From the NCBI RefSeq assembly GCF_963975415.1, contig NZ_CAXBGN010000001.1:186001-250000 (forward strand): DNA of 64,000 nucleotides, given 5' to 3'. This DNA is from Kriegella sp963975415. Lineage in GTDB: Bacteria > Bacteroidota > Bacteroidia > Flavobacteriales > Flavobacteriaceae. Positions 42,191-52,320 of this stretch are shown piece after piece. Made by a program: the position numbers and the translations under genes. The notes beneath the pieces are model-generated. The model was not told the origin of the DNA. It ran no database searches and saw nothing but the letters and a program-made list of their open reading frames with translations. The first letter of the stretch is position 1, and each line of letters opens with the position of its first letter.

Positions 42191-43528
42191 TCAAGAACCT
42201 TTTGATTTAATTTCATCTAAATGGTCATCCCAGTTTTGGACCTTCGGTTTTCCCATTTTACCGACTGATTTGGCCACCATCATTGCCACGGTAGCATCGC
42301 CAGTAACGTTTACTACTGTGCGGCACATATCTAAAGGACGGTCTACGGCAAAAATAAGAGCCAACCCTATGGCCAATTTATCAGGGGGGAAACCAATAGC
42401 CTCCAAAACGATGACCAGCATGACCATTCCGGCACCGGGAACTGCCGCAGAACCAATTGAGGCGAGTAACGCCGTAAGCACTATAGTCAACTGACTAGAT
42501 AAGGTAAGTTCGAACCCCAAAGCTTGTGCTATAAATACGGCTGCAACTCCTTGGTAGAGGCTTGTACCATCCATATTTATCGTAGCCCCGACCGGGAGCA
42601 CAAAACTTGACACTTCCTTGTCTACCCCGATATGCTCTTCGACCCGCTCCATAGTTACTGGGAGTGTTGCCGCACTTGAACTTGTCGAAAAAGCCAGCAA
42701 TTGCGCCGGACTAATTTTGCTCAGAAAAGTGATAGGATTATATTTGGTAAAAGAGGCGACTACCAAAGAATAGAAAGCAATCATCAAGAACAACCCTAAA
42801 ACTACTACTCCGGCGTATTTCAAAAGCGCAACTAATAACTCGGGGTCACTAGACGAAGCTACAACACTTGCCAACAGCGCAAATACGGCCACCGGGGCCG
42901 ACAACATGATCAAATCGACCATCTTGAGCACCACATCGTTGAGGGAGTCAAAAAAATGTTTTAGGGGTTTGGCTCGCTCTTCCCCTATCAAGAGCATAGA
43001 AATACCCAAGAAAATGGTGAAGAAAATCACCTGCAGCATCAAGCTATTGTTGCTTAAGGCGAAAATTGCGTTATCGGGCACCATATCCTCCAAAAAATGC
43101 AAGGGGCCACTATCCTTTTGTTTCGATGCTTCCTCCAGTTTCGAGGTAACCCCACTATCATTTGAGTAGGTTTCGGTTAGCTTGGCGATGGTTTCTTCAG
43201 AAATTCCCTCCCCCGGCTGTAATATATTGACCAAAACAAGACCGATCGTAATTGCTACGATTGTTGTACAGATATAAATGACTATGGTCCGCACCCCAAT
43301 ATTCCTGAATTTGGAAATATCCTTCAAATCAGAGATCCCTTTTACCAAAGAGGCTAAAATAAGGGGAATAGCAATTAATTTGAGTAATTTGACGAAGATG
43401 GTTCCCAAGGGTTGAATCCAATCTGAGACGAATTGTTCGCCCCAACTGAGCTGGTTCATGCCGAACCCGAACAAAATACCCAGAATCATTCCAATCAAAA
43501 TTTTCCAATGCAGCTCCATTTTCTTCAT
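42191..43528 (-). CDS. Dicarboxylate/amino acid:cation symporter (DAACS family)
   Basis: A 445-residue secondary transporter of the GltP/DctA family. Hallmarks are present: the serine-rich reentrant loop STSSSAATLPVT (about 277-288), the NMDGT sodium/substrate motif (about 313-317), the second hairpin GSAAVPGAGMV and DRPLDMCRTVVNVTGD near the C-terminus. It imports glutamate, aspartate or C4-dicarboxylates with sodium or protons. The Arg in DMCRT and exact substrate cannot be resolved by eye. Single gene. Confidence 0.93.
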   Translation of the reverse strand: MKKMELHWKILIGMILGILFGFGMNQLSWGEQFVSDWIQPLGTIFVKLLKLIAIPLILASLVKGISDLKDISKFRNIGVRTIVIYICTTIVAITIGLVLVNILQPGEGISEETIAKLTETYSNDSGVTSKLEEASKQKDSGPLHFLEDMVPDNAIFALSNNSLMLQVIFFTIFLGISMLLIGEERAKPLKHFFDSLNDVVLKMVDLIMLSAPVAVFALLASVVASSSDPELLVALLKYAGVVVLGLFLMIAFYSLVVASFTKYNPITFLSKISPAQLLAFSTSSSAATLPVTMERVEEHIGVDKEVSSFVLPVGATINMDGTSLYQGVAAVFIAQALGFELTLSSQLTIVLTALLASIGSAAVPGAGMVMLVIVLEAIGFPPDKLAIGLALIFAVDRPLDMCRTVVNVTGDATVAMMVAKSVGKMGKPKVQNWDDHLDEIKSKGS

Positions 43529-43592
43529 AAATTGTTTTTTTGCGTTATTGGATCAATATACCAAATTACAACCATTACCCTTAAAAAATGCG

Positions 43593-44657
43593 TTATAACC
43601 TAGAACCCCGACCAAGAAGCATAAAATCGGCCAGAACTAGAGCTGTCATCGCCTCTACAATAGGCACAGCTCTTGGAACTACACATGGATCATGTCTCCC
43701 TTTACCCTGGGTCATTACCTTATTTCCTTCCTTGTCAATGGTTTCATAAGGTTGAATTACGGTGGCAACAGGCTTGAAGGCTACGTTGAAGTAAATATCC
43801 ATTCCGTTACTGACTCCTCCTTGAATACCTCCACTATGATTTGTTCTCGTGGTTCCATCGGTGTTAAATTGGTCATTATGTGCACTGCCCTTCATTTTCA
43901 CGCCTTCAAAGCCACTACCGTACTCAAAACCTTTCACGGCATTGATCGATAACATGGCTTTTCCCAAATCAGCGTGTAGTTTATCAAAAACCGGCTCTCC
44001 CAAACCGATGGGTACATTTTTGGCGACACAAGTAATAACACCACCAACGGTATCACCCTCTTTTTTGATAGTTTTAATATACGCTTCCATTTTTTGTGCC
44101 ATCTCTGCATCTGGACAACGCACAGGATTTGACTCAATTAATGAAAAATCCAATTCTTGATATGATTTTTCCAACCGCAGCTCCCCCACTTGAGAGACAA
44201 AAGCATTTATATCTATACCTTGTAAAAATTGTTTTGCAATAGCCCCACCCACTACTCGACTGGCCGTTTCACGTGCAGAACTGCGTCCACCACCGCGATA
44301 GTCACGAAAACCATATTTTTTATCATAGACGTAATCGGCATGGGAAGGACGATAAGAGTCTTTAATGTGCGAATAATCTTTTGATTTTTGATTGGTATTA
44401 TGAATGGCAAAACCAATTGGCGTACCTGTGGTCTTACCTTCAAAGATTCCGGAGTAAAACTCTACGGTATCGGGTTCCTTCCGCTGTGTAACAATGGCCG
44501 ATTGACCGGGTTTTCTTCGATTTAAATCTATTTGAACCGCTTCAAAATCAAATTCAAGGCCTGCAGGGCAGCCATCTAATACCCCACCGATGGCTTTGCC
44601 GTGAGATTCTCCAAAAGTGGTCAATTTAAAAAGGTTTCCAAATGTATTTCCGGCCAT
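43593..44657 (-). CDS. aroC: Chorismate synthase
   Basis: A 354-residue enzyme converting 5-enolpyruvylshikimate-3-phosphate to chorismate with reduced FMN, the last step of the shikimate pathway. Signatures: GESHGKAIGGVLDGCPAG (about 13-30), the RYGFRDYRGGGRSSARETASRV-like region around 115-136 and GKGRHDPCVVPRAVPIVEAM near the C-terminus. Length is normal. A -7 element lies 29 bases upstream. Single gene, facing left. Confidence 0.97.
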   Translation of the reverse strand: MAGNTFGNLFKLTTFGESHGKAIGGVLDGCPAGLEFDFEAVQIDLNRRKPGQSAIVTQRKEPDTVEFYSGIFEGKTTGTPIGFAIHNTNQKSKDYSHIKDSYRPSHADYVYDKKYGFRDYRGGGRSSARETASRVVGGAIAKQFLQGIDINAFVSQVGELRLEKSYQELDFSLIESNPVRCPDAEMAQKMEAYIKTIKKEGDTVGGVITCVAKNVPIGLGEPVFDKLHADLGKAMLSINAVKGFEYGSGFEGVKMKGSAHNDQFNTDGTTRTNHSGGIQGGVSNGMDIYFNVAFKPVATVIQPYETIDKEGNKVMTQGKGRHDPCVVPRAVPIVEAMTALVLADFMLLGRGSRL

Positions 44658-44685
44658 GTTCGGTTCTGCTTATTATTAAAGAGCC

Positions 44686-44693
44686 CAAAGGTA
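44686..44693 (-). promoter_or_regulatory. -7 element of aroC
   Basis: On the minus strand TACCTTTG fits TAnnTTTG, 28 bases before the ATG. CAAA words further right (44708-44717) could provide the -33 TTTG. Confidence 0.55.
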
Positions 44694-44846
44694 ATTTTTA
44701 AAATCCCCAAAACCAAAACCCGTAATTTTTAATTATGGTTTCCAACGATATAGACTTAACCCAAATTTAATATCACTTAACATTTTGTTTATTTAAACTT
44801 CACACCATTCTTATTATCAATGGTTTAATTTGTAGTAAACAACCCG

Positions 44847-45704
44847 GTGAAAAAAAGAAAAATAGATATAGCAGTCGTGTCCGATGTTCATCTAGGTACT
44901 TTAGGATGCCATGCAGATGAGCTACTTTCCTATTTGAGTAGTATCAATCCGAAGAAGCTCGTACTGAACGGAGATATAGTCGATGTTTGGCAATTCTCGA
45001 AACGGTACTTCCCAGCTTCCCATATGAAAGTCTTGCGAAAGATAATCAGCATGGCTTCTAAGGGTACCGAGGTATTTTATATTACCGGTAATCATGACGA
45101 ATTGCTTCGAAAATTCAGTGGTACTTCTATGGGTAATCTACACGTGGTCGATAAGTTGGTATTATCGCTACATGGAAAAAAGGCTTGGTTCTTTCATGGA
45201 GATATTTTTGACTTACCGATCCAAAATGCCAAATGGCTGGCGAAGTTAGGCAGCTATGGGTACCATCTTCTGATTCTGTTGAATAAATGGACCAACTGGA
45301 TGCTTTTAAAACTAGGAAAAGAGCGCTATTCCCTATCTCGAAAAATAGAAACCAGTGGTCAGCGTGCTGAAAAATATGCAATTGATTTTGAGGAATCAGG
45401 GGTTCGTATGGCGATTGAACATGGGTATGATTACGTGGTTTGTGGACACATACACCGGCCCAAAAAGGAGATTCACACCATGAAAAAAGGAAGTTGCACT
45501 TATTTAAATTCCGGCGATTGGCTAGAGAGCTTGACCGCTTTGGAATATTCCTTTAAACGCTGGAAAATCTACCGGTACAACCAAGACAAGCTTCTACCTT
45601 TTTTTGTAGACGAAGAGCTAAAGGAAATGGACATCAATGAGTTGATTGCCTCGATATCTTCCCCACTGGAGAAAAAAAGCAGGGACAAGGAGTCAATCGA
45701 TTAA
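44847..45704 (+). CDS. LpxH-like metallophosphoesterase
   Basis: A 285-residue calcineurin-like phosphoesterase of the UDP-2,3-diacylglucosamine diphosphatase type. Metal ligands: VVSDVHLG, LNGDIVD, TGNHDE, FHGDIFD and GHIHRP, the full set for a two-metal site. In Bacteroidota such LpxH2-like enzymes are often found beside lipid A or lipid genes, and LpxH activity is plausible but unproven. GTG at 44847 is used as start, since it gives the MKKRKIDIAVVSDVH opening. Its end overlaps the convergent oxidoreductase gene by 12 bases. Confidence 0.85.
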   Translation: MKKRKIDIAVVSDVHLGTLGCHADELLSYLSSINPKKLVLNGDIVDVWQFSKRYFPASHMKVLRKIISMASKGTEVFYITGNHDELLRKFSGTSMGNLHVVDKLVLSLHGKKAWFFHGDIFDLPIQNAKWLAKLGSYGYHLLILLNKWTNWMLLKLGKERYSLSRKIETSGQRAEKYAIDFEESGVRMAIEHGYDYVVCGHIHRPKKEIHTMKKGSCTYLNSGDWLESLTALEYSFKRWKIYRYNQDKLLPFFVDEELKEMDINELIASISSPLEKKSRDKESID

Positions 45705-48605
45705 TGCATTTTTTAAAACCGTTATCGGATGCAAAGCTTTTCTTTTGGTACCGTCATAAATTTGATGTCTACAACTCGTTCCGTTCGCAGCAATGATAAT
45801 ATCATCTAAAGATTTTCGTATTGCGGGAAATAATTTGAGCTCTCCAACTTGCATACTCACCTCGTAATGTTCCTTTTCATAACCAAAGGAACCTGCCATT
45901 CCGCAACATCCTGAAGCTATAATCGTAACCGAATAATTCTCGGGAAGATTCAATACATCAAAAGTTACTTTTTGGTTGCTCAATGCCTTTTGATGACAAT
46001 GATTGTGTATTTTAACCTGACGGGCTTCTTTGGTAAAAGACGCTGCGGTTATTTCCCCTTTTTGTATTTCGATAGCAAGAAACTCTTCAATTAAGAACGC
46101 GTTCAAGGCAATGGCATTCGTGGCGTCTGTATCGTCGGAAAGTCTTTTATATTCATCCCTGAAAGTCAAAATAGCCGAAGGCTCCAAACCAACGACCGGT
46201 ACTTTTCTATCAGCAAACTTTTTTAATTCCCTTATGTTTTCCAACGCCAATTTCTTGGCTTGTTTTAAAAATCCTTTTGAGAGGTAAGTACGGCCACTTT
46301 CCGCATAAAAAAGCTCTACTTCGTATCCCAATTTCGTCAGTACTTCAATCGCATCTTTCCCTAATTCAATATCAAGATAGTTGGTGAATTCATCAATATA
46401 AAGAACAACTTTTCTTTTTTCACTAACATTTTTATTTTTAAATGATTGTAAGTAATCATTGAAATTAAAACTTGAAACTTTTGGGAGGCTTCGTTCAGGT
46501 GCTACCCCTGCTGATTTCTTCAGCAATCCGCCCAAAACGGACGAATCGTAAATTGCATTTGTGACACCTGCCATTTTACTCCCTAAACGATTGAGCTTTG
46601 TGTTATGGGCAAACAATTTATTTCGCAATGGGTAACCATTGGTCTCTTGATACTGATATAGAAATTCAGCCTTTAATGTAGCTACGTCTACATTACTTGG
46701 ACATTCGGAAGCACAGGCCTTACAACTCAAGCAAAGATCGAATACCTCTTTCAATTCTTTATGATCAAACTTGTTCGGCTTATCAGATTGGGTCAAAAAT
46801 TCACGTAGTGCATTGGCTCTTCCACGTGTGGTATGCTGTTCGTTTCTAGTAGCATGAAAGCTCGGACACATGGCCCCACTCGTTTTTTCGGTTTTTCGAC
46901 AATCACCACTACCATTACATTTCTCGGCAGACTTCAAAATACCCTCGCTATCAGAAAAATTCAGTAAAGTCGTAATTTCAGGTTCTTCACGGTCAACCTC
47001 ATATCGAAGCGACTCATCCATAGGGAATGCGTCTACGATCTTTCCAGGATTAAAAATATTGTTCGGGTCGAAATACGATTTTATCCGTCGCAATAATTCA
47101 TAGTTCTGGTCACCTATCATCAAAGGAATAAACTCGGCGCGTACGATACCATCCCCATGTTCCCCGCTAAAGGAACCTCTATATTTTTTGGTCAACTTTG
47201 CTACATCGGTAGTAATATCCCTAAAAAGGGAAACATCCTCAGCTTTTTTTAAATTAAGAATGGGTCGTAAATGTAACTCCCCGGCCCCGGCATGTGCATA
47301 GTAAACGGCGTTTTGGTCATAGCCCTTCATAATCGCACTGAACTCTTCTATAAATGGTTTCAAATCTTCAAGGGCGACGGCGGTATCTTCGATACAAGCC
47401 ACTGCCTTACGGTCACCTACCATATTACCTAAAAGCCCAAGCCCGGCCTTTCTCAGCTCTATCGCTTGATTTACCTCACCACCCTTCAGAACAGGGTGAG
47501 CATAGCTCAACCCTGATTTTCGAATAGTGACTTCCAATTCACCCAATTGTCTTTGCAAATCGGCTTCAGTATCTGCCTTGACCTCTAACAATAACAACGC
47601 AGCGGGATCACCATCTACAAAAAACCGGTTCTTTAACTGTTCCCTGTTATTTTTTGTGCAATCGAGGATGACTCGATCCATCATCTCGCAGGTATGAAGA
47701 TTATGTCGCATGACGGGGATTACATCGACCAAACAATCTTCCAACGTTTTATAATGGGTAACCACCATTGCTGAAAGCTTGGGTGGAACTTCTGTCAACT
47801 GCAAAGTGATTTCGGTGGTAAAAGCAAGTGTGCCCTCGCTTCCAGCCAAAAGTTTGCAGAAATTAAAATCTTCTTGAACCTCCCCGAAAATGCGATTATT
47901 TAAAAGTTCATCAACCGCATAGCCTGTATTTCTGCGATGAATCTCAGGTTTAGGAAATTCACTTAAAATTCCTTTTTTTATCTCATTGTTACTTAACTCT
48001 TTACCTATATTGTTATAAATTGATGATTCAAATGAATCCAAGGAAGATTTCATTTTAAATTCGTCAGGGGATACCGCTTTGAACTCAGCCTCACTTCCAT
48101 CAGAAAGTATGGTTTTCAAAGAAACAACTTTGTCTCTTGTTACGCCATACTGAATCGAAGTGGTCCCTGAAGAATTATTCCCAACCATGCCCCCTATCAT
48201 GCAGCGGTTCGAAGTTGATGTATTGGGCCCAAAAAAGAGTCCGTAGGGTTCCAAGTACAAATTCAATTCATCCCTGATTACCCCGGGTTGAACAGTTACC
48301 TGTCTGCGTTCTTCATCAAAACCCAGAACTTTAGTAAAATGACGTGAAACATCTACAATAATTCCATCTCCTACGCATTGTCCTGCCAATGAGGTACCTG
48401 CCGTTCTCGGAACAAGACCTATTTTATGCTCAGTGGCAAATTCGATTAACAACTTAATATCTGCATTACTCCTCGGAAACGCAACAGCTGTTGGCATTTT
48501 GCGATAAACGGATGCATCCGTAGCATAAAGTGTAGTGGTCAGGGCATCGGTTTGCAGTTCTCCCTCAAACCTTTCAGCCAAACGATTTAGTAAATTTTTA
48601 AGCAA
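45693..48605 (-). CDS. FAD- and Fe-S-containing oxidoreductase (GlcD-GlpC fusion, D-lactate dehydrogenase-like)
   Basis: A 970-residue fusion. The N-terminal ~520 residues are a PCMH-type FAD domain (FPRSNADIKLL, PRTAGTSLAGQCVGDG, GNNSSGTTSIQYG) with the C-terminal GlcD cap (SGEHGDGIVRAEF). It continues into Fe-S motifs CLSCKACASECPSNV and an incomplete first cluster motif around CNGSGDCRK...CPSF. The end holds cysteine-rich GlpC/LutA-like segments (NHCHQKALS, CCGMAGSFGYE). It oxidises a 2-hydroxy acid such as D-lactate or glycolate and passes electrons to the quinone pool. Length is typical of the fused type. Substrate not determined. Confidence 0.88.
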   Translation of the reverse strand: MLKNLLNRLAERFEGELQTDALTTTLYATDASVYRKMPTAVAFPRSNADIKLLIEFATEHKIGLVPRTAGTSLAGQCVGDGIIVDVSRHFTKVLGFDEERRQVTVQPGVIRDELNLYLEPYGLFFGPNTSTSNRCMIGGMVGNNSSGTTSIQYGVTRDKVVSLKTILSDGSEAEFKAVSPDEFKMKSSLDSFESSIYNNIGKELSNNEIKKGILSEFPKPEIHRRNTGYAVDELLNNRIFGEVQEDFNFCKLLAGSEGTLAFTTEITLQLTEVPPKLSAMVVTHYKTLEDCLVDVIPVMRHNLHTCEMMDRVILDCTKNNREQLKNRFFVDGDPAALLLLEVKADTEADLQRQLGELEVTIRKSGLSYAHPVLKGGEVNQAIELRKAGLGLLGNMVGDRKAVACIEDTAVALEDLKPFIEEFSAIMKGYDQNAVYYAHAGAGELHLRPILNLKKAEDVSLFRDITTDVAKLTKKYRGSFSGEHGDGIVRAEFIPLMIGDQNYELLRRIKSYFDPNNIFNPGKIVDAFPMDESLRYEVDREEPEITTLLNFSDSEGILKSAEKCNGSGDCRKTEKTSGAMCPSFHATRNEQHTTRGRANALREFLTQSDKPNKFDHKELKEVFDLCLSCKACASECPSNVDVATLKAEFLYQYQETNGYPLRNKLFAHNTKLNRLGSKMAGVTNAIYDSSVLGGLLKKSAGVAPERSLPKVSSFNFNDYLQSFKNKNVSEKRKVVLYIDEFTNYLDIELGKDAIEVLTKLGYEVELFYAESGRTYLSKGFLKQAKKLALENIRELKKFADRKVPVVGLEPSAILTFRDEYKRLSDDTDATNAIALNAFLIEEFLAIEIQKGEITAASFTKEARQVKIHNHCHQKALSNQKVTFDVLNLPENYSVTIIASGCCGMAGSFGYEKEHYEVSMQVGELKLFPAIRKSLDDIIIAANGTSCRHQIYDGTKRKALHPITVLKNALID

Positions 48606-48702
48606 GTCGAAACAATTTTGACGGCTAAATTAAGTTTTTATTGTTTTATCAAGGTGCCTTAGTGTACCATTTTTTTAATTTGAAAATAGAAATACAACAC
48701 TT

Positions 48703-49197
48703 ATGAAAATTTTTAAACTGTTTGCTTTTGCTCTTTGCCTTATTTCGATTTCTGCCAGTGCGCAAGAAATATCAGATCATGCCCTAGGTCTCCGGTTGGG
48801 TGACAGTGATGGCTTTGGAGCCGAAATTTCGTATCAAAAATCATTGAGCAGATATACCCGTTTAGAGTTTGACTTAGGCTGGAGAGACAGTCGGAATTAC
48901 GACGCTTTCAAACTAGCGGCCTTACATCAATGGGTACACAACATCGACCAAGGCTTTAACTGGTATTACGGAGCTGGGGGCGGTCTGGGCAGCGTTGATT
49001 TTGCGCAGCGACCCAATGACACTCCCGATGGAGGTTTATTCATATTTGCTGCCGGGGATATTGGTATTGAATACAACTTCGATTTCCCCCTATTACTCTC
49101 CTTAGACTTTAGACCAGAAATTGGAGTTTTAGGTTATGATGGGTTTTCAGATAGTTTCGATTTTGATATTGCACTAGGTATACGATACCAATTTTAG
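48703..49197 (+). CDS. Small outer-membrane beta-barrel-like protein
   Basis: A 164-residue protein with a signal peptide (cleaved near SASAQE). The mature part is rich in Gly and aromatic residues with alternating strands, ending in GIRYQF, the typical C-terminal Phe of outer-membrane barrels. About eight strands would fit an OmpW/OmpX-size barrel. No family recognised. Single gene between a leftward oxidoreductase and a rightward TlpA gene. Confidence 0.7.
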   Translation: MKIFKLFAFALCLISISASAQEISDHALGLRLGDSDGFGAEISYQKSLSRYTRLEFDLGWRDSRNYDAFKLAALHQWVHNIDQGFNWYYGAGGGLGSVDFAQRPNDTPDGGLFIFAAGDIGIEYNFDFPLLLSLDFRPEIGVLGYDGFSDSFDFDIALGIRYQF

Positions 49198-49276
49198 AAA
49201 ATCAAGAAGTACAATTTTTACTAAAAGTCCGCTACATGTAAATGTTAAGGGCTTTTTTTATGTGCCTTTATATAAC

Positions 49277-49284
49277 TACATTTG
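49277..49284 (+). promoter_or_regulatory. -7 element of the TlpA gene
   Basis: TACATTTG fits TAnnTTTG and lies 22 bases before the ATG at 49307. Confidence 0.5.
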
Positions 49285-49306
49285 CAGATCTAAAAAAAAT
49301 AATTTG

Positions 49307-50437
49307 ATGAAAAAAGTTTTTATTTCCTTTTGTGCATTAATAGCCATAGTTAGCTGTAGTGATAAAAAAGATGGGTTCACCATAGCAGGAACTTTGACCG
49401 GCGATCTTGAAAACGACACCAAAGTCTTCCTTCGAAAAATGGGAGAGGAAAGACAATTGGTCGATGTTGACACAGCTTTGGTACAAAACGGGAAATTCAC
49501 TTTTACCGGAGAGGCAGGAGCTCCTGAACTACAGTATGTTTTTGTAGACAAGCTGCCAGGCAACATGGTGGTTATAATCGAAGATGGGGAAATTCAGCTT
49601 AGTGCCCAAAAAGACAGTTTAGGTCTTGCAAAACTTGAGGGAACCCCACAAAACGAACTTTTTTCAGATTACATGGAAGAATCTTTGGCGATCTCACAGC
49701 GAGCTCAAAGTGTTCAAGGCGACCTTCAGAGCGCTGCTATGAAAAAGGACACGGTACTGATAAATTCTTTACGGGACGAGATGATGGAGCTTCAAGAGGA
49801 ATACAAGAATTTTGAACTGGATTATATCAAGGACAACCCAACCGGATTGATCTCAGTTTTATTGATTGATCGGGCCATGGCTTCAAGAATGGTAGCTACG
49901 GAAAAAATACAAGAACTTTATGATGGGCTTTCCCCGGAGATTAAGGAAACCACCATTGCCAAAGACATATTTAAGAATCTGGAAGCTTTAAAGGCGAAAG
50001 ATGAAAATGCAAAAAACACGGCGGTCGGTGCCAAAGCCCCTAATTTCTCAGCCCCCACCCCAAGTGGAGAAGAATTGGCCCTAAATGATGCATTGGGCAA
50101 GATAACCTTGGTCGATTTCTGGGCTGCATGGTGCAAACCGTGCCGGGCAGAAAACCCAAACATTGTAAAGGTTTACAAAAAATATCATGAAAAAGGGCTG
50201 AACATTATTGGGGTTTCTTTGGATAAAAAAGCCGAAGATTGGAAAAAGGCCATTGAAGATGACGGTTTAACATGGAACCATGTTTCCAATATTGCCTATT
50301 TTGACGACGCCATAGCTAAATTATATAATGTAGATGCGATACCAGCTGCTTTTCTATTGGACGAAAACGGTGTTATAGTTGCCAAAAACCTTCGGGGACC
50401 GGCCTTAGAGCAAAAAGTTGCCGAGCTGCTACAATAA
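49307..50437 (+). CDS. TlpA-type disulfide reductase lipoprotein with DUF4369
   Basis: A 376-residue protein from Met at 49307; the longer frame from 49262 would read through the promoter and add 15 residues before the signal peptide. Lipobox AIVSCSDK. N-terminal DUF4369-like beta domain (about 20-130, FTIAGTLTGDLENDTKVFLRK), a helical middle (about 130-235) and a C-terminal thioredoxin domain (about 240-376) with WAAWCKPCR and the cis-Pro segment DAIPAAFLLDENG. It reduces disulfides in the periplasm or at the outer membrane surface. A strong terminator follows. Confidence 0.9.
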   Translation: MKKVFISFCALIAIVSCSDKKDGFTIAGTLTGDLENDTKVFLRKMGEERQLVDVDTALVQNGKFTFTGEAGAPELQYVFVDKLPGNMVVIIEDGEIQLSAQKDSLGLAKLEGTPQNELFSDYMEESLAISQRAQSVQGDLQSAAMKKDTVLINSLRDEMMELQEEYKNFELDYIKDNPTGLISVLLIDRAMASRMVATEKIQELYDGLSPEIKETTIAKDIFKNLEALKAKDENAKNTAVGAKAPNFSAPTPSGEELALNDALGKITLVDFWAAWCKPCRAENPNIVKVYKKYHEKGLNIIGVSLDKKAEDWKKAIEDDGLTWNHVSNIAYFDDAIAKLYNVDAIPAAFLLDENGVIVAKNLRGPALEQKVAELLQ

Positions 50438-50463
50438 ATACCTTTGTAGAAAAATTGTAACGA

Positions 50464-50505
50464 AAAGGCCCCAGAAATCTGTACAGATTTCTGGGGCCTT
50501 TTTTT
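50464..50505 (+). terminator. Strong bidirectional terminator
   Basis: A perfect inverted repeat centred between 50482 and 50483 (GGCCCCAGAAATCTGT and its complement) with A run before and T run after. It serves the TlpA gene and, on the other strand, the convergent beta-propeller gene. Confidence 0.92.
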
Positions 50506-50519
50506 GTTATTTGAGGTGA

Positions 50520-52163
50520 TTAGAACTTGTTCTGAATATCGACAAAATTACCTGAAACCTCTGCGCCATCAGCTTTGTTCACCTCTCCAAATATATTCAC
50601 AACTGAAGCATCACCGATAAATTCGATTGTTGCCCCTTCCTCTAAAGTTAAATCACCATAAAGTGACAAATTGCCTTCTACACGAAAGGTAGCGTCTTTG
50701 CCAACAACGATACTCTTCCTTTTATTGTTCCGGCCGACTACAAGCGTTCCGTTCATTTCGAACAAGCCATTATCGCCGATTTCGACATTGTTACTAACCG
50801 TCCATGATCCACACAACAATAGAGAACCATCATCTTCTATTTTACTGAATCTTTTGGCACCTCTATATTCTTTTGTTTCCCCTTCATCCACCTTTAAACT
50901 TGAGCTTCCAGAGTAAATTGACAATGAAGCACATCTATTGGCCAAGCTTTCGTCTGGTCTATTCAATTTAACAATTTGCAGACCACTTTTACCCGAAGCG
51001 GCAAAAATATAATCACCTTTTGATTCCACATAATTGATAGACCCTTCCAATTCGATAATTCCGACCAAATCAGTATTATCTCCCTGATCTTCAGATAAGC
51101 AAAGACCTGCACCACCATTGGCCATAAGCAACACATCTTCATTGGTAACCACGGCATTGGTAACAATATCACCGCTATCTACTCCATCGGGATTAATTAA
51201 TATGGGCACATATTCGATTAAGGAACCTGTGGAAACATTATAAATTCCAGCACCTTTTGAACCTTCGGAAACAACAATGTTATCTCCTGAAAATGCCAAT
51301 GTTCGTTTGGTATTATCACCAAAATCAGAGTCTATCGCAATTTCTTTAATAGTTTGAAAACCATCATTTAATATACTAACCCCTTTACTGGCATCCAATA
51401 CGGCTATAGTTCCATTATTGATGGCTACTGCACGTAAATCGGAAAAAGGAACCTCACTTTGTATCTCAATATTATTTTTGGAATATGAGGTTAAGTAACC
51501 TTCTTTTCCACTAGTTACTACTACAGTATTGGAAGTTGTTTCTACATCCGTAGCGTTATATCCTTCTTGAAAACCATAGGTTATACCTGCATCGATATCC
51601 AATCGACCATTTGAAGCAACAATACGCGCAACAAAAGAGTTTGAGGTGGCCGTAACCGATTTTTCGGCATCTACCCCACCAACGGCATAAACATAACCGT
51701 TTTCATATTTGATCGCGTTTATATCGGCATTACGATAGTGCAAACGCGAAGTAACTCTTGGGTTATTGGGATCACTGACGTTGATAATATCTATACCCCC
51801 GGCATAACCATCTTCAACGGTATTATAAGAGACATAGGCATAATCGCCATCAACATGAACATGTGACGCCGTAAGGTTCGTGGCTCCTGAATAAGAAGGA
51901 GGGTCAACTTGCGCGACAAGAGTCAATGGGTAATCACCCGCCTGCTCTTCATCCGTTGTTTTACCTGCTTTTCCTGTAGTGGATTTATCATCTTCAAAAA
52001 TATCGAGAACACCTGCATTGTCGTAGACAATACTATTTAGAAGCACTTGTTCGTTGCTCTCTATTTGAACATCATCCTGTGGATCACTAAAAACTGTTGT
52101 TTCGTCACTACATGACGCTACAAGTCCTAAAATAGCCGAAGCTATAAAAACTCTTTTTTTCAT
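50520..52163 (-). CDS. Beta-propeller (LVIVD-repeat-like) lipoprotein
   Basis: A 547-residue lipoprotein (lipobox LVASCSDE). After a low-complexity acidic linker, residues about 85-400 have repeated four-stranded units with GGIDIINVSDPNNP and AVAINNGTIAVLDASKGVSI, typical of LVIVD-type propellers. The last ~130 residues (GDNGLFEMNGTLVVG, VEGNLSLYGDLTLEEG) look like a short beta-helix. A binding or structural role on the cell surface is likely; ligand unknown. Single gene with its own terminator. Confidence 0.82.
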   Translation of the reverse strand: MKKRVFIASAILGLVASCSDETTVFSDPQDDVQIESNEQVLLNSIVYDNAGVLDIFEDDKSTTGKAGKTTDEEQAGDYPLTLVAQVDPPSYSGATNLTASHVHVDGDYAYVSYNTVEDGYAGGIDIINVSDPNNPRVTSRLHYRNADINAIKYENGYVYAVGGVDAEKSVTATSNSFVARIVASNGRLDIDAGITYGFQEGYNATDVETTSNTVVVTSGKEGYLTSYSKNNIEIQSEVPFSDLRAVAINNGTIAVLDASKGVSILNDGFQTIKEIAIDSDFGDNTKRTLAFSGDNIVVSEGSKGAGIYNVSTGSLIEYVPILINPDGVDSGDIVTNAVVTNEDVLLMANGGAGLCLSEDQGDNTDLVGIIELEGSINYVESKGDYIFAASGKSGLQIVKLNRPDESLANRCASLSIYSGSSSLKVDEGETKEYRGAKRFSKIEDDGSLLLCGSWTVSNNVEIGDNGLFEMNGTLVVGRNNKRKSIVVGKDATFRVEGNLSLYGDLTLEEGATIEFIGDASVVNIFGEVNKADGAEVSGNFVDIQNKF

Positions 52164-52320
52164 AATAAGTAGGTTTACTAGTTAGATTTGGGTTCTAACG
52201 TAACGGCAAAATTAGGAACAACGTATATATTAAACCTATTTTCTTCGATAAAACACAGGTAAATTGGTGTGTCTGAACGATATCTCGTTAAAGCGATATT
52301 AAAGTCCGCTGTATTGAACG